A stretch of DNA of 45,523 nt from Burkholderia sp. Ac-20365 (GTDB lineage Bacteria; Pseudomonadota; Gammaproteobacteria; Burkholderiales; Burkholderiaceae). The position numbers were made by a program, and so were the translations under genes. Within the stretch, counting starts at the first letter, position 1. The number at the start of each line of letters is the position of its first letter. Below, piece after piece: positions 25,846-34,960 of the stretch. The notes below the pieces were generated by a model, which was given only the letters and a program-made list of their open reading frames with translations, was not told the origin of the DNA and searched no databases. The stretch lies in assembly GCF_017104715.1 (NCBI RefSeq), contig NZ_JAAGPI010000054.1, forward strand, positions 1 through 45,523. The letters are read 5' to 3'.

Positions 25846-26889
25846 CTACATGAGTTCCGAGTGGGTTTGATCGGTCGTCTCGACGACGAGAAGCCCTGCT
25901 CGCAAACCAGGTTTTACCGTCGCGTTGGGAAACACGATGCGCTCTTCGTCGTGCCGCACGACATAGCGATAATCGCCATCGCGCGCAAGCACGGTGTCGC
26001 GTTCGAATGCCGTGAAATTGGCCACGTCTTTCGCGAACAGCAATTCGAATGCATCGCTTTGCTTGGTGATCTGATCGATCACCGTGAACACGCGCGGCAG
26101 CGGCAACGACGCATCGCCCGGCTCACCGGCGATCAACTGCCGCAATGCTGCGTCGGCGGAAGCGAAGCGTGACAGGTCGTTCTGCCCGAACGGCCTCACC
26201 TTGCCCAACTCCAGCGTGCACGCATCGGCACCACATGTCTCGGCGGTGAAATGCGAGTACGTGTTGCCCTTCGTCGTATGCAATAGCACAGCCGAAATGC
26301 GCGCATCGCGCAGCCATTCGAACATTGCGCGCGATAACGGTGCGCCCGTATGCGGTAATAGCGCGAACTGCTCGAACACGGAACCGCGAATCGCCGTGTG
26401 CAGATCGACGTGCCATCGTGCACCAGGTGCATCCGATGCCGCGTCGAAGAACTGCTTCGCGATACGCTCCAGCGCCGCCGCGCGCGGCGCCTCGTGGCTG
26501 TCGGGCAGCTGCGCGTGACGTCCGCTGAAAAGCCGGTTCAGATCGTCGTCGATATAGCGACACGAGTCGCGCATCGCCTGCACGTTGCCGAGTATCACCA
26601 GCAAGCGGCACGTCAGCGCTGCACTTCCTTGCGCGATGTCGCGCACGAGAAACGACATCAGTTCGATCGGCGCAGTCTCATCGCCATGCACGCCTGCCGA
26701 CGCGAGCACGCTGCGCGTTTCAGCACCCGACAAGGCCGCAGGCTCGAACTGCACCACGCCATCGTCGATCCACGTCCAGCGCACGCCGTTCGCGCCCACG
26801 CCTTCGCGCGCGTCATCGGCAGGACGGCTGCCGGCCAGCGTGAACGCAAGGAAATCGTCGAGCATCGACGGATCAGCGCTGGAAGTCAT
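25846..26889 (-). CDS. astE: Succinylglutamate desuccinylase
   Basis: The last step of the arginine succinyltransferase pathway: N-succinyl-L-glutamate plus water gives L-glutamate and succinate. It is a cytoplasmic zinc carboxypeptidase-like (AstE/AspA) enzyme, 347 aa. Zinc ligands are visible as His and Glu in SAGVHGDETAPIEL and a His in WHVDLHTAIRG; the catalytic Glu is probably in CGADACTLELGKVRPFG. The ATG lies inside the 3' end of astB (17-nt overlap), so translation is coupled. It ends the operon and is convergent with mdtP. Confidence 0.95.
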   Translation of the reverse strand: MTSSADPSMLDDFLAFTLAGSRPADDAREGVGANGVRWTWIDDGVVQFEPAALSGAETRSVLASAGVHGDETAPIELMSFLVRDIAQGSAALTCRLLVILGNVQAMRDSCRYIDDDLNRLFSGRHAQLPDSHEAPRAAALERIAKQFFDAASDAPGARWHVDLHTAIRGSVFEQFALLPHTGAPLSRAMFEWLRDARISAVLLHTTKGNTYSHFTAETCGADACTLELGKVRPFGQNDLSRFASADAALRQLIAGEPGDASLPLPRVFTVIDQITKQSDAFELLFAKDVANFTAFERDTVLARDGDYRYVVRHDEERIVFPNATVKPGLRAGLLVVETTDQTHSELM

Positions 26890-28213
26890 ACAGCGAACCG
26901 AGGCCGAGAATTTGCGTCAATTCATCCAGCGCCGTGCGCGATTCGTTCAGCAATTGCGGATCGGCGAGATCCGTTGGCGCGAGTCGGTCGCGATAGTTCT
27001 TTTCGATCCAGCCATCGAGCCGCGTAAAGAGCTTGTCGTCGATCCACACACCCGGCGACACCGCGCCGCGCTCGGCTTCATTCAACACGACACGCAGACG
27101 CAGACATGCCGGGCCGCCGCCGTTTTTCATGCTTTCGCGCAGATCGAACACCAGCACGTCGTCGATGGGCGCCGTGCTCGCAACGAGTTCATCCAGATAC
27201 GCGGCCACGCGCGGATTCTCTCGGCATTCCTGCGGCACCACGAGCACCTGCTTGCCATCCCTGTTCAGCAGCAACTGACTGTTGAACAGATACGACGACA
27301 CCGCATCGGCGACGCTCACCTGCGCGTCCGGCACTTCGATCACATTGAACTCGCCGTTGAGCTTCGAGAGCTTCGCGCGCAGTTCGTCGTACACAGCCTT
27401 CTGTTCGACAAACGCAAGCTGATGGCAGAACAGCGTGCGCGCATTGCCGACGGCGATCACGTCGTTATGAAACACGCCGGCGTCAATGACTTCAGGCGTC
27501 TGCTGTGCATACACGGTGGCGTCGTCGGAAAGACCATGACGATGCGCAACGGCGCGGCTCGCCTCGAACGTCTGGCGCGCCGGATAGCGCTTCGGCTCCG
27601 GTCCGCGGCGATATTCGCTGCGGCCGTACACGAAGAATTCGACGCCCTTCGCGCCATATTCCGCGCAAAACCGCGTGTGATTTGCCGCGCCTTCGTCGCC
27701 GAGCGCAGGCGTGCCGGGCAGCGCCTCATGCACGACGAAGCGCGACGGGTCCGCGAAAATCGCGCGCAACGTGCGGCGCGTCGACTCGTGTTCGATCGCG
27801 CGATGCAGCTTGCTCGTCAGGTTCGCGGGCGTGAAATGCACACGGCCATCGTGTGTATCCGCCGACGGGCTCACCGTCGCCGCATTCGCCGTCCACATCG
27901 CCGAGGCCGAGCTTGCTGCGGCGAGCAACTCCGGCGCGTTCTTGGCAACGCGTTCGATCACGCTCGCTTCGTCGCCCGAAAAGCCGAGTTCACGCAACAG
28001 GCGCATCGAAGGACGTTCCTGCGGCGGCAACACGCCCTGGTTGAAACCGAGGTCCGCAAGCTGCTTCATCTTGCGCAGGCCCTGCTTCGCAGCGGCCTTC
28101 GGGTTCGCCACGGACTTGTCGTTGTTTTGCGACGCGACGTTGCCGAACGACAGCCCCGCGTAGTTGTGCGTCGGTCCGACGAGACCGTCGAAATTGGCTT
28201 CAGTGGCTTGCAT
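26873..28213 (-). CDS. astB: N-succinylarginine dihydrolase
   Basis: The second pathway step: N2-succinyl-L-arginine plus water gives N2-succinylornithine, CO2 and two ammonia. It belongs to the guanidino-group modifying (amidinotransferase) superfamily, 446 aa, the normal length. The start MQATEANFDGLVGPTHNYAGLSFGN is highly typical. The catalytic Cys is in MKNGGGPACLRLRVVL near the C-terminus, with the conserved His probably in GVFHNDVIAVGN. It starts 9 nt after astD and overlaps astE by 17 nt. Confidence 0.96.
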   Translation of the reverse strand: MQATEANFDGLVGPTHNYAGLSFGNVASQNNDKSVANPKAAAKQGLRKMKQLADLGFNQGVLPPQERPSMRLLRELGFSGDEASVIERVAKNAPELLAAASSASAMWTANAATVSPSADTHDGRVHFTPANLTSKLHRAIEHESTRRTLRAIFADPSRFVVHEALPGTPALGDEGAANHTRFCAEYGAKGVEFFVYGRSEYRRGPEPKRYPARQTFEASRAVAHRHGLSDDATVYAQQTPEVIDAGVFHNDVIAVGNARTLFCHQLAFVEQKAVYDELRAKLSKLNGEFNVIEVPDAQVSVADAVSSYLFNSQLLLNRDGKQVLVVPQECRENPRVAAYLDELVASTAPIDDVLVFDLRESMKNGGGPACLRLRVVLNEAERGAVSPGVWIDDKLFTRLDGWIEKNYRDRLAPTDLADPQLLNESRTALDELTQILGLGSLYDFQR

Positions 28214-28222
28214 CGTCGATCC

Positions 28223-29686
28223 TTAGAAATGAAGACCCGGCGACACGCTCGCGGGCATTTGCAGTTGCGCGCTTTCGACGGAGGCCATCGGGTAGGCGCA
28301 GTAATCCGCTGCGTAATAAGCGCTCGGCCGGTTGTTGCCCGAGCGGCCCGTGCCGCCGAACGGCGCCGCCGACGACGCGCCATTGGTCGGCCGGTTCCAG
28401 TTCACGATGCCGGCGCGGATCGTGCGCTGGAAGTGCGTCCACAGCGCTTCGCCATCCGCGAGCAGGCCCGCCGACAAACCGAACGCCGTATTGTTCGCGC
28501 CGGAGATCGCTTCGTCGAACGAACCGTAACGCACGATCTGCGCGAGCGGGCCGAAGTGCTCTTCGTCGGGCAGGTTCTGTACGTTCGTCACATCGAGAAT
28601 GGCGGGTGACACGAAACCGAGCTTCGGATCGCGCTGTTCCATCTTGAGCAGAGGCTTCGCGCCGTCTGCGATCAGCTTCGACTGCGCTTCGACCAGACGC
28701 GACGCCGCGCGCGCAGAAATCACCGCACCCATGAACGGTTGCGGATCGGCGTTGTATTCGCCGACGGTGATGCGCGAACTCACTTCGATGAAACGCGCGA
28801 GGAACTGGTCGCCGAATGCATCGTTCGGCACGAAGATGCGGCGCGCGCATGTGCAGCGCTGCCCTGCCGACAGGAACGCCGACTGAATCGTGTGATGCAC
28901 GGCGGCGTCGATATCGGCCACAGGTGCAACCACCAGAGGATTATTGCCGCCCATCTCAAGCGCGAGCACGATCTCGGGACGCCCGCCGAACTGCTTGTGC
29001 AGCAGCGTGCCCGTGTCCGAGCTGCCCGTGAAGAACAGCCCGTCGATCTGACGATGGTTGGCGAGCGCAATGCCCGTGTCCTTCTCGCCCTGCACGAGAT
29101 TCAGCACGCCAGCGGGCAGGCCGGCGTCGCGCCACACTTCGATGGTTGCGCGTGCAACGCCCGGCGCGAGTTCCGACGGCTTGAATACGACCGCGTTACC
29201 TGCAATCAGCGCGGGGACGATGTGCCCGTTCGGCAGATGCCCCGGAAAGTTATACGGTCCGAACACGGCAACCACACCATGCGGACGATGCCGAAGCACG
29301 GCTGTGCCGTCCGCCATCGGCGCACGCCGCTCGCCCGTGCGTTCGTTGTACGACTGGATCGAGATATCGACCTTCGCCGCCATCGTCGCGACTTCCGTGC
29401 GCGCTTCCCACAGCGGCTTGCCCGTCTCGCGGCCAATCGCCTCGGCGATCGTTTCCTTGCGCTCGTTGATCAACGTCGCGAAGCGGCGCACGATAGCGAC
29501 GCGTTCGTCGAGGCTCACGGCCGACCACATCGCGAACGCACGGCGCGCGCTCATCACGGCGCGATCGACGTCTTCCGCCGACGCGCTGTTGCCTTCCCAC
29601 ACCGTTGCGCCCGTGCCCGGGTTGCGCGATGCGAATGCGTGTCCTGTGCCGGCGACCCATTCGCCGTCGATGAAAAGCTCGCTCAT
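28223..29686 (-). CDS. astD: Succinylglutamic semialdehyde dehydrogenase
   Basis: The fourth pathway step: N-succinylglutamate 5-semialdehyde is oxidised with NAD+ to N-succinylglutamate. It is an aldehyde dehydrogenase, 487 aa. The cofactor-binding region is GPYNFPGHLPNGHIVPAL and FTGSSDTG; the general base Glu is in ALEMGGNNPLVV, and the nucleophilic Cys is one of the two in GQRCTCARR. GNNRPSAYYAADYCAYPMAS near the end is AstD-typical. An AAGGA ribosome site precedes the ATG, 8 nt past the aruG stop codon. Confidence 0.96.
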   Translation of the reverse strand: MSELFIDGEWVAGTGHAFASRNPGTGATVWEGNSASAEDVDRAVMSARRAFAMWSAVSLDERVAIVRRFATLINERKETIAEAIGRETGKPLWEARTEVATMAAKVDISIQSYNERTGERRAPMADGTAVLRHRPHGVVAVFGPYNFPGHLPNGHIVPALIAGNAVVFKPSELAPGVARATIEVWRDAGLPAGVLNLVQGEKDTGIALANHRQIDGLFFTGSSDTGTLLHKQFGGRPEIVLALEMGGNNPLVVAPVADIDAAVHHTIQSAFLSAGQRCTCARRIFVPNDAFGDQFLARFIEVSSRITVGEYNADPQPFMGAVISARAASRLVEAQSKLIADGAKPLLKMEQRDPKLGFVSPAILDVTNVQNLPDEEHFGPLAQIVRYGSFDEAISGANNTAFGLSAGLLADGEALWTHFQRTIRAGIVNWNRPTNGASSAAPFGGTGRSGNNRPSAYYAADYCAYPMASVESAQLQMPASVSPGLHF

Positions 29687-29694
29687 GTTCGTCC

Positions 29695-30720
29695 TTATTT
29701 CTGTTTCAGGGGCAGCACGCGCACCGACTCGCCTGCCTTTACGTTCAATGCGGCCGCTTCATCGGCCGTCAGCCGGAACACGCCGTCCGCGACCACGCCC
29801 GCTGCGACGCCCGTGCGGAAATCGTCAAGCGACGTGTTCGATACGAGCGAGCGCGGGCCGTCTTCCGGCGCCCGTGCGGCTACGATCTCGACGGGCACGA
29901 CGACGCTTTCACGCACCGTGCGCAAGTCGGCGATATGGCATTCGAGCACAGGGCCCGCATCGAAAATATCGACGTGATTTTCGTAGCGCAGCCCTTCCGC
30001 TTCGAGCATCTTGCGGGCAGGCAGCGTGTCGCTATGCGTGAGTCCGATGGCCTTTTGCGCTTCGTCCGGCAGCAGTTCGACGTACACCGGGAAACGCGGC
30101 ATCAGTTCCGCAAGAAACGACTTGCGGCCGTGCGAGCTGAGATAGTCGGCGGCATTGAAGTCGATCTGATAGAAGTGCGAGCCGACTGCGCGCCAGAACG
30201 GCGACGTGCCGTCACCGTCGAAATGGCCGCGCAATTCCGCGCAGATGCGCTGCGGAAAGCGCTCGCGAAACTGTGCGATGAACATGAAACGCGAGCGCGA
30301 CAGCAAGCCGCCTACGCCATGCGCGCGATAACGCGGGCTGAGAAACAGCGAACACACTTCCGCGTAGCCCGTCAGATCGTGCGAAATGTTCAACGCCCGC
30401 ATGCGCGTCCAGATGCCGAGATCCTGCGACGCGTGCACGACCGTGCTCACGCGGTAGTTGTAAAACGGCTGCTCGAGACCCACAGCGGTTTCAATGCCGC
30501 AGACGCCGGCAATGTCCTTCGTCTGCGAATCTTCCATCACGAAGAAGTAGCCCTTCTCGTGCGGCGCGGCCTTGTCCTCGATCGTACGGCGCACGCGCTC
30601 GACGCGCTCCGACAGCGCATCGCGATCCGGCTTGAAGGTCGTGAGACCCGGACCTGTCTCTTGAGCGAGCGCGACGAGCGCGTCCACATCGCCCGTTTGA
30701 ACGACGCGAACGACGATCAT
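29695..30720 (-). CDS. aruG: Arginine N-succinyltransferase, beta subunit
   Basis: One of two homologous subunits that catalyse the first pathway step: L-arginine plus succinyl-CoA gives N2-succinylarginine and CoA. The protein is 341 aa from the ATG that overlaps the aruF stop codon in an ATGA arrangement; the longer in-frame extension would run back through aruF and is rejected. Shared AstA-family features include GYFFVMEDSQTKDIAGVCGI, SLFLSPRYRAHGVGGLLSRSR and the C-terminal RVLPLKQK. In Pseudomonas the enzyme is a heteromer of AruF and AruG, whereas enterics have a single AstA; the two-gene form here follows the Pseudomonas pattern. Confidence 0.94.
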   Translation of the reverse strand: MIVVRVVQTGDVDALVALAQETGPGLTTFKPDRDALSERVERVRRTIEDKAAPHEKGYFFVMEDSQTKDIAGVCGIETAVGLEQPFYNYRVSTVVHASQDLGIWTRMRALNISHDLTGYAEVCSLFLSPRYRAHGVGGLLSRSRFMFIAQFRERFPQRICAELRGHFDGDGTSPFWRAVGSHFYQIDFNAADYLSSHGRKSFLAELMPRFPVYVELLPDEAQKAIGLTHSDTLPARKMLEAEGLRYENHVDIFDAGPVLECHIADLRTVRESVVVPVEIVAARAPEDGPRSLVSNTSLDDFRTGVAAGVVADGVFRLTADEAAALNVKAGESVRVLPLKQK

Positions 30721-31769
30721 TGTGCTTCTCCCGTAGTCTGTTTCTGTTCCTGCTGATGCAGCGGCACGCAACGCACCGTATCGCCATCCTGCACGTCGAG
30801 CGCGTGGCGCGCGGCCGCGGGCAGCGGCGCGCCGTCGCTTATATGCGCGGGCAGATCGGCGAGCACGCAGCGGAATTCTCCCGGCTTGTTGCTCGCGATC
30901 AGATACGTCGCGCCCTGTTGCGCCGCTACTTCGCGCACCGTGCGCGATTCGTTGCGCTTCACGCACGCGCTGCGTTCGATTTGCGCCGTCAATACGGGGC
31001 CCGCGTCGAAGATATCGACGTAACGGTCCGTCTCGAAGCCTTCTTCCATGTGGATGTCGTACGCGAGCAGCGCCTTTTCGTCGGGCTCGCCGAGCACGCG
31101 CTGCGCGGCTTCGGGCAGCAGCGGCACGTAGATCGGATAGCTCGGCATCACTTCCGCGATGAAGGTGCTGCTGCGGCCGCCCGACTGCACTTCGATATCG
31201 GCGAAATTGCGGCCGAAGAACTTGCGGCCTACCGCTTCCCAGAACGGCGACACACCCGAGTCGTCCGTCACGCCGAGCAGCAGCGAGAACACTTCGGAGG
31301 TGAAGCGCTGGCGGTTCGCGGCGATGTACATCATGCGCGCGCGCGACATCAGATGCGCAGCGGCATCGCCGCGCATCGCCGGGTCGATGTAGAAGCCGGC
31401 GAGCCGGCTCTTGCCCGTCAGTTCATGCGACATCGTCAGCGCGTGAATCTTGCGGTTCACGTGCAGTTCGCGCGATGCATGGATCAGCGCGTCGTTGCGG
31501 AACACGTAGAACGGTTCCGCGTAGCCCGCTGCCGCCACGATGCTCGCCGTGCCGTGCAGCTTGCCCGTCTCGCTGTCTTCCAGCACGAAGAGATAGAACT
31601 CCTCGCCCGGAAAATCGACTTCCGCGCGAAACGAGTCTTCCGACAACGCGACGCGCGCCTCCAGCGCGCGCCGGTCGTGCGGCAGCGAGTGCAGCACGGG
31701 CTGCGCGTTGCGCGCCATCTGTTGCAAGGCGTCGAGATCGGCCAGGCGGCCAGGGCGGACGAAGAGCAT
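30717..31769 (-). CDS. aruF: Arginine N-succinyltransferase, alpha subunit
   Basis: The partner of AruG in succinyl transfer to arginine, 350 aa. The N-terminus MLFVRPGRLADLDALQQMA is standard for AstA/AruF. The acyl-CoA binding GNAT-like core is seen in FYLFVLEDSETGKLHGTASI and GFYIDPAMRGDAAAHLMSRAR. It is homologous to AruG throughout but has an extra C-terminal stretch ending in Gln/Glu-rich residues. It begins 27 nt after astC and overlaps aruG by 4 nt. The alpha/beta labels follow gene order in Pseudomonas and are not proven here. Confidence 0.94.
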   Translation of the reverse strand: MLFVRPGRLADLDALQQMARNAQPVLHSLPHDRRALEARVALSEDSFRAEVDFPGEEFYLFVLEDSETGKLHGTASIVAAAGYAEPFYVFRNDALIHASRELHVNRKIHALTMSHELTGKSRLAGFYIDPAMRGDAAAHLMSRARMMYIAANRQRFTSEVFSLLLGVTDDSGVSPFWEAVGRKFFGRNFADIEVQSGGRSSTFIAEVMPSYPIYVPLLPEAAQRVLGEPDEKALLAYDIHMEEGFETDRYVDIFDAGPVLTAQIERSACVKRNESRTVREVAAQQGATYLIASNKPGEFRCVLADLPAHISDGAPLPAAARHALDVQDGDTVRCVPLHQQEQKQTTGEAQ

Positions 31770-31796
31770 CGTGGTCTCGTGTAGGTGGCTTGCGAT

Positions 31797-33041
31797 TTAC
31801 TTGGCCAGCGCCGTGGCGCCGACAACTTCCTCGATCGCCTTTTCGAAGCGCGCGAGGCCTTCGTTCATGTCGTCGACCGGGATGATCAGCGACGGTGCGA
31901 AGCGCAGCACGTCCGGGCCTGCCATCAGCATGATGACGCCGTGCTTGCCTGCAGCCGTGACGAAATCTTTCGCGCGGCCCTTGTACGCTTCCGTGAGTTC
32001 CATGCCGATCAGCAGACCCTTACCGCGCACGTCCTTGAAGATGCCGAAGCGTTCGTTGATCTTCGCGAGCGACGCCTTGAACTGCTCACTGCGCGCACGC
32101 ACGCCTTCCAGCAGTTTCGGGTCGCTGACGAGGTCGACCACCTTCAGCGCGATCGCCGTCGCGAGCGGGTTGCCGCCGTACGTGGTGCCGTGCACGCCGA
32201 CCTTGAAATGCGCGGCGAGTTCGTTGGTAGTCAGCATGGCGCCGATCGGGAAGCCGTTGCCGAGCGCCTTCGCGGTGGTCAGGATATCCGGCGTCACGCC
32301 CGTATCCTGATACGCATAAAAGAAGCCCGTGCGGCCGACGCCCGTTTGCACTTCGTCGAAAATCAGCAGCGCGCCGTGCTTGTCACAGGCTTCGCGCAGC
32401 GCTTTCAGGAACGCGGGATCGGCGGGAATCACGCCGCCTTCGCCCTGCACCGGCTCGACGATCACCGCGCAGGTGTTCGGGCCGATTGCGGCGCGGGCCG
32501 CTTCGATATCGTTGTACGGCAGGTGCTTGATGCCGCCGGGCACGGGGCCGAAGCCTTCCGAGTACTTCGGCTGGCCGCCGACGCTGACGGTGAAGAACGT
32601 GCGGCCGTGGAACGATTGCGTGAACGAGATGATTTCGTCTTTCTGCGCGCCGTGGCGGTCGAAAGCGACGCGGCGTGCGAGTTTCAGTGCGGCTTCGTTG
32701 GCTTCCGCGCCGGAGTTCGCAAAGAATGCGCGGTCGGCGAAGGTCAGTTCTTCGAGGCGTTTGGCGAGGCGCAGAACGGGTTCGTTGGTGTAACCGTTAC
32801 CGATGTGCCAGAGCTTTGCACCTTGATCGTGCAGCACCTGCAGCAGTTCGGGGTGTGCGTGGCCCAGTGCCGTGACGGCGATACCGCCCGCGAAGTCGAT
32901 GTAGTCCTTGCCTTGGGTGTCCCATACGCGGGAACCGACGCCGCGATCCGGCACGAAGGATGCGGGCGCGAAGACGGGGACCATGACTTCGTCGAAGGTC
33001 TGGCGGTTGACGTTTTGTTCGCTCACGGTTTGTTCGCTCAT
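31797..33041 (-). CDS. astC: Succinylornithine transaminase / acetylornithine aminotransferase
   Basis: A PLP-dependent class III aminotransferase, 414 aa. It converts N-succinylornithine and 2-oxoglutarate to succinylglutamate semialdehyde and glutamate, the third step; homologues (AruC/ArgM) often also accept acetylornithine. The PLP region reads LIFDEVQTGVGRTGFFYAY, and the Schiff-base Lys is in TTAKALGNGFPIGAML. GIAVTALGHAHPEL and HGTTYGGNPLA are family marks. The ATG at 33041 has GAGG about 9 nt upstream; a GTG at 33065 is possible but has no better support. It is the first gene of the operon, and only about 85 bp separate its start from the palindromic element. Confidence 0.95.
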   Translation of the reverse strand: MSEQTVSEQNVNRQTFDEVMVPVFAPASFVPDRGVGSRVWDTQGKDYIDFAGGIAVTALGHAHPELLQVLHDQGAKLWHIGNGYTNEPVLRLAKRLEELTFADRAFFANSGAEANEAALKLARRVAFDRHGAQKDEIISFTQSFHGRTFFTVSVGGQPKYSEGFGPVPGGIKHLPYNDIEAARAAIGPNTCAVIVEPVQGEGGVIPADPAFLKALREACDKHGALLIFDEVQTGVGRTGFFYAYQDTGVTPDILTTAKALGNGFPIGAMLTTNELAAHFKVGVHGTTYGGNPLATAIALKVVDLVSDPKLLEGVRARSEQFKASLAKINERFGIFKDVRGKGLLIGMELTEAYKGRAKDFVTAAGKHGVIMLMAGPDVLRFAPSLIIPVDDMNEGLARFEKAIEEVVGATALAK

Positions 33042-33084
33042 GCTGGGCCTCGGGGTTTGGTTCACTTTAACGGTTCTAGTTTAG

Positions 33085-33120
33085 GTGACACCTGGGGGTG
33101 TGTCTTGCGTGGAAGCGACT
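33085..33120 (-). promoter_or_regulatory. Possible ArgR half-sites before the AST operon
   Basis: On the minus strand AGTCGC-N8-AA (33120 to 33105) is one base off the TGTCGC-N8-AA half-site, and TGTCAC starts 30 nt later (33090 to 33085). Known tandem half-sites are about 21 bp apart, so the spacing does not fit. It is listed because this is the only unique DNA between astC and the palindromic element. Confidence 0.2.
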
Positions 33121-33126
33121 GGTTTT

Positions 33127-33897
33127 TTTGTCTGCGATGCTGGGGGGTGGTTGTCTGCGACGCTTTGGTTTGCCTGGGTTTTGCGCTGGCATCCGCGTTT
33201 TGTTACTGGTGCTTCAGGCGTTGCCCCTGTGCGGGGCGGCACTTACTTTCTTTGCCGCCGCAAAGAAAGTAAGCAAAGAAAGCGGGCTAACACCGCTAAT
33301 TCTTGACCACCGCCTGAGGGCCCCCAACCGGTCTTCCGCTTCAAACGGCAACCTGCCTTTCACTGCCCGTTGCCAGCACCTCGAAACGGCGCCTCACCCG
33401 CTTCACACTCCCGCGTCGCCACATGCGCGATCAAATCGCCCACGTTCTATAGCGGCAAACTGTGTGTAGGCTTTCGCGGCGTACACGCATCACTCCAGAC
33501 TGAAAACCAGGGTCGCGGCTCGAAAGCAAGATCGGTGTCGTAAGAGCGCTGAGGTTTGGAGCACTACGACCTACACACAGTTTGCCACCTGGGCGGCAGT
33601 GGCTATTCGCTGCCGCTGGCTGCGTTACGGGTGATTGAAGCGGGTGAGGCGTCGGTTCGGGACGCTGGCAACGGACCGGGACTGAGAAGTTGCCGTGTGA
33701 AGTGGAGGAACTGTTGGGGGCCCTCAGGCGGTGGTCAAGAATTAGCGGTGTTAGCCCGCTTTCTTTGCTTACTTTCTTTGCGGCGGCAAAGAAAGTAAGT
33801 GCCGCCCCGCACAGGGGCAACGCTTGAAGCACCAGTAACAAAACGCGGACGCCAGCGACAACAAAAGCAAACCCCAAAAGCGTCGCAAGACAAAAAA
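33127..33897. repeat. Large palindromic dispersed element, copy B
   Basis: This is the most symmetrical copy. The left block 33220-33328 and right block 33713-33821 are exact reverse complements over 109 nt. Outside them the arms stay similar to the ends (GTCTGCGACGCTTT on the left, AAAGCGTCGCAAGAC on the right). Inside, similarity decays but the 17-nt inverted pair GGCAAACTGTGTGTAGG (33454-33470, complement at 33570-33586) is exact. The 32-nt hairpins are at 33242-33273 and 33768-33799. It separates the argR stop codon (3 bp away) from the AST operon, which is the only place where the left neighbour has its 5' end at the element. ORFs such as 33098-33469 plus and 33431-33877 minus are readings of the arms. 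Confidence 0.92.
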
Positions 33898-33900
33898 ACC

Positions 33901-34938
33901 CTAACCTTCTGGCCTCTCGATCATAGCCGCAGCCCGAGGCTCATCAACACCGCTGCCATGCTGCTTCTCGATCCAGTTCCTGCGCTCTTCCCTCGGCGTC
34001 ACGCCAAACTTCTCGCGATAAGCATTAGAAAAATGCGCAGCAGAAGAAAACCCACATGCGAGACTGATCTGCACAACCGACTTGCTGGTCCGCTGCAACT
34101 GCGTGCGCGCTTTCGAAAGCCGCAACCCGAGGTAATACTTCGAAGGCATCGAGCCAAGATACTGCCGGAACAGCCGCTCCAGCTGCCGGCGTGAAACGCC
34201 AACCAGCCCGGCTATTTCATCCGACGTCAGCGGATCCTCGATATTCGCTTCCATCAGCAGCAACGCATCGTTCAAACGAGGATGCCGCTCGCCCGGCGCA
34301 GTCACAAACGGAATTCGCTGACGTTCCTCTCCAGCCCGCAGTGTGCCAACACCCAACGTATCGGCGATACGCTCGGCCAGCTCCGGCCCATGCTCACGCC
34401 CAATCATCGCCAGCATGAAATCGACGGTCGCCTGACCACCAGCACAAGTCGCGCGATCCCGGTCGATCTCGAAGATCTGCTGCGTAACGATAGAGCGCTC
34501 GAACTGCTCGGTGAACTGCTGGTACGTCTCCCAGTTCACACTCACGCGATAGCCCGACAACTGCCCCGCCATCGCCAGCCACCACACGCCGTGATGAATG
34601 CCCGTCACCAAAGGCGTCCGTTGTCCCACACGCGAAAGGCTCGCCAGGAACAAACGGTAATCCGCAAACTGCTGAAAGCGCTCCGTGACGACAATCAGCC
34701 AGTCACACGAGATCGCATCGCCGAAGGCGGCATCGGCGGGCCATTGCGCGCCGCCCGCAAGCGGCACAGGGCGGCCATCCCACGAACACACCTGCCAGCG
34801 ATACAGCGCGCGCCCATCGATTTCATTCGCGAGATTCAGCGCATCGACGATAGGCCCCACACCCGACATCGAAACGGGTGGCAACGCGACGATCGCGACC
34901 TGAGTGGTACGCGTCGGACCGGACGACGGGCGTGGCAT
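33901..34938 (-). CDS. argR: AraC-family arginine-responsive regulator (ArgR/GlxA type)
   Basis: A 345-aa transcription factor. The N-terminal two thirds are a DJ-1/PfpI-like (GATase1-like) ligand domain (VAIVALPPVSMSGVGPIVDAL at about 13-33, then GIHHGVWWLAMAGQL). The C-terminal part, about 225-325, has two AraC helix-turn-helix motifs (LTSDEIAGLVGVSRRQLERL and SVVQISLACGFSSAAHFSNA). In Pseudomonas aeruginosa a protein of this class, ArgR, is encoded at the end of the aot transport operon and controls aot and aru genes in response to arginine. Here it also follows the transport genes, 22 nt after aotP, and stands before the AST operon. Regulation of these neighbours is therefore inferred by analogy. 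The GlxA-like class has other members, so the name is probable rather than certain. Confidence 0.88.
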   Translation of the reverse strand: MPRPSSGPTRTTQVAIVALPPVSMSGVGPIVDALNLANEIDGRALYRWQVCSWDGRPVPLAGGAQWPADAAFGDAISCDWLIVVTERFQQFADYRLFLASLSRVGQRTPLVTGIHHGVWWLAMAGQLSGYRVSVNWETYQQFTEQFERSIVTQQIFEIDRDRATCAGGQATVDFMLAMIGREHGPELAERIADTLGVGTLRAGEERQRIPFVTAPGERHPRLNDALLLMEANIEDPLTSDEIAGLVGVSRRQLERLFRQYLGSMPSKYYLGLRLSKARTQLQRTSKSVVQISLACGFSSAAHFSNAYREKFGVTPREERRNWIEKQHGSGVDEPRAAAMIERPEG

Positions 34939-34960
34939 TACGATGTTGCGGACCGCGCGA

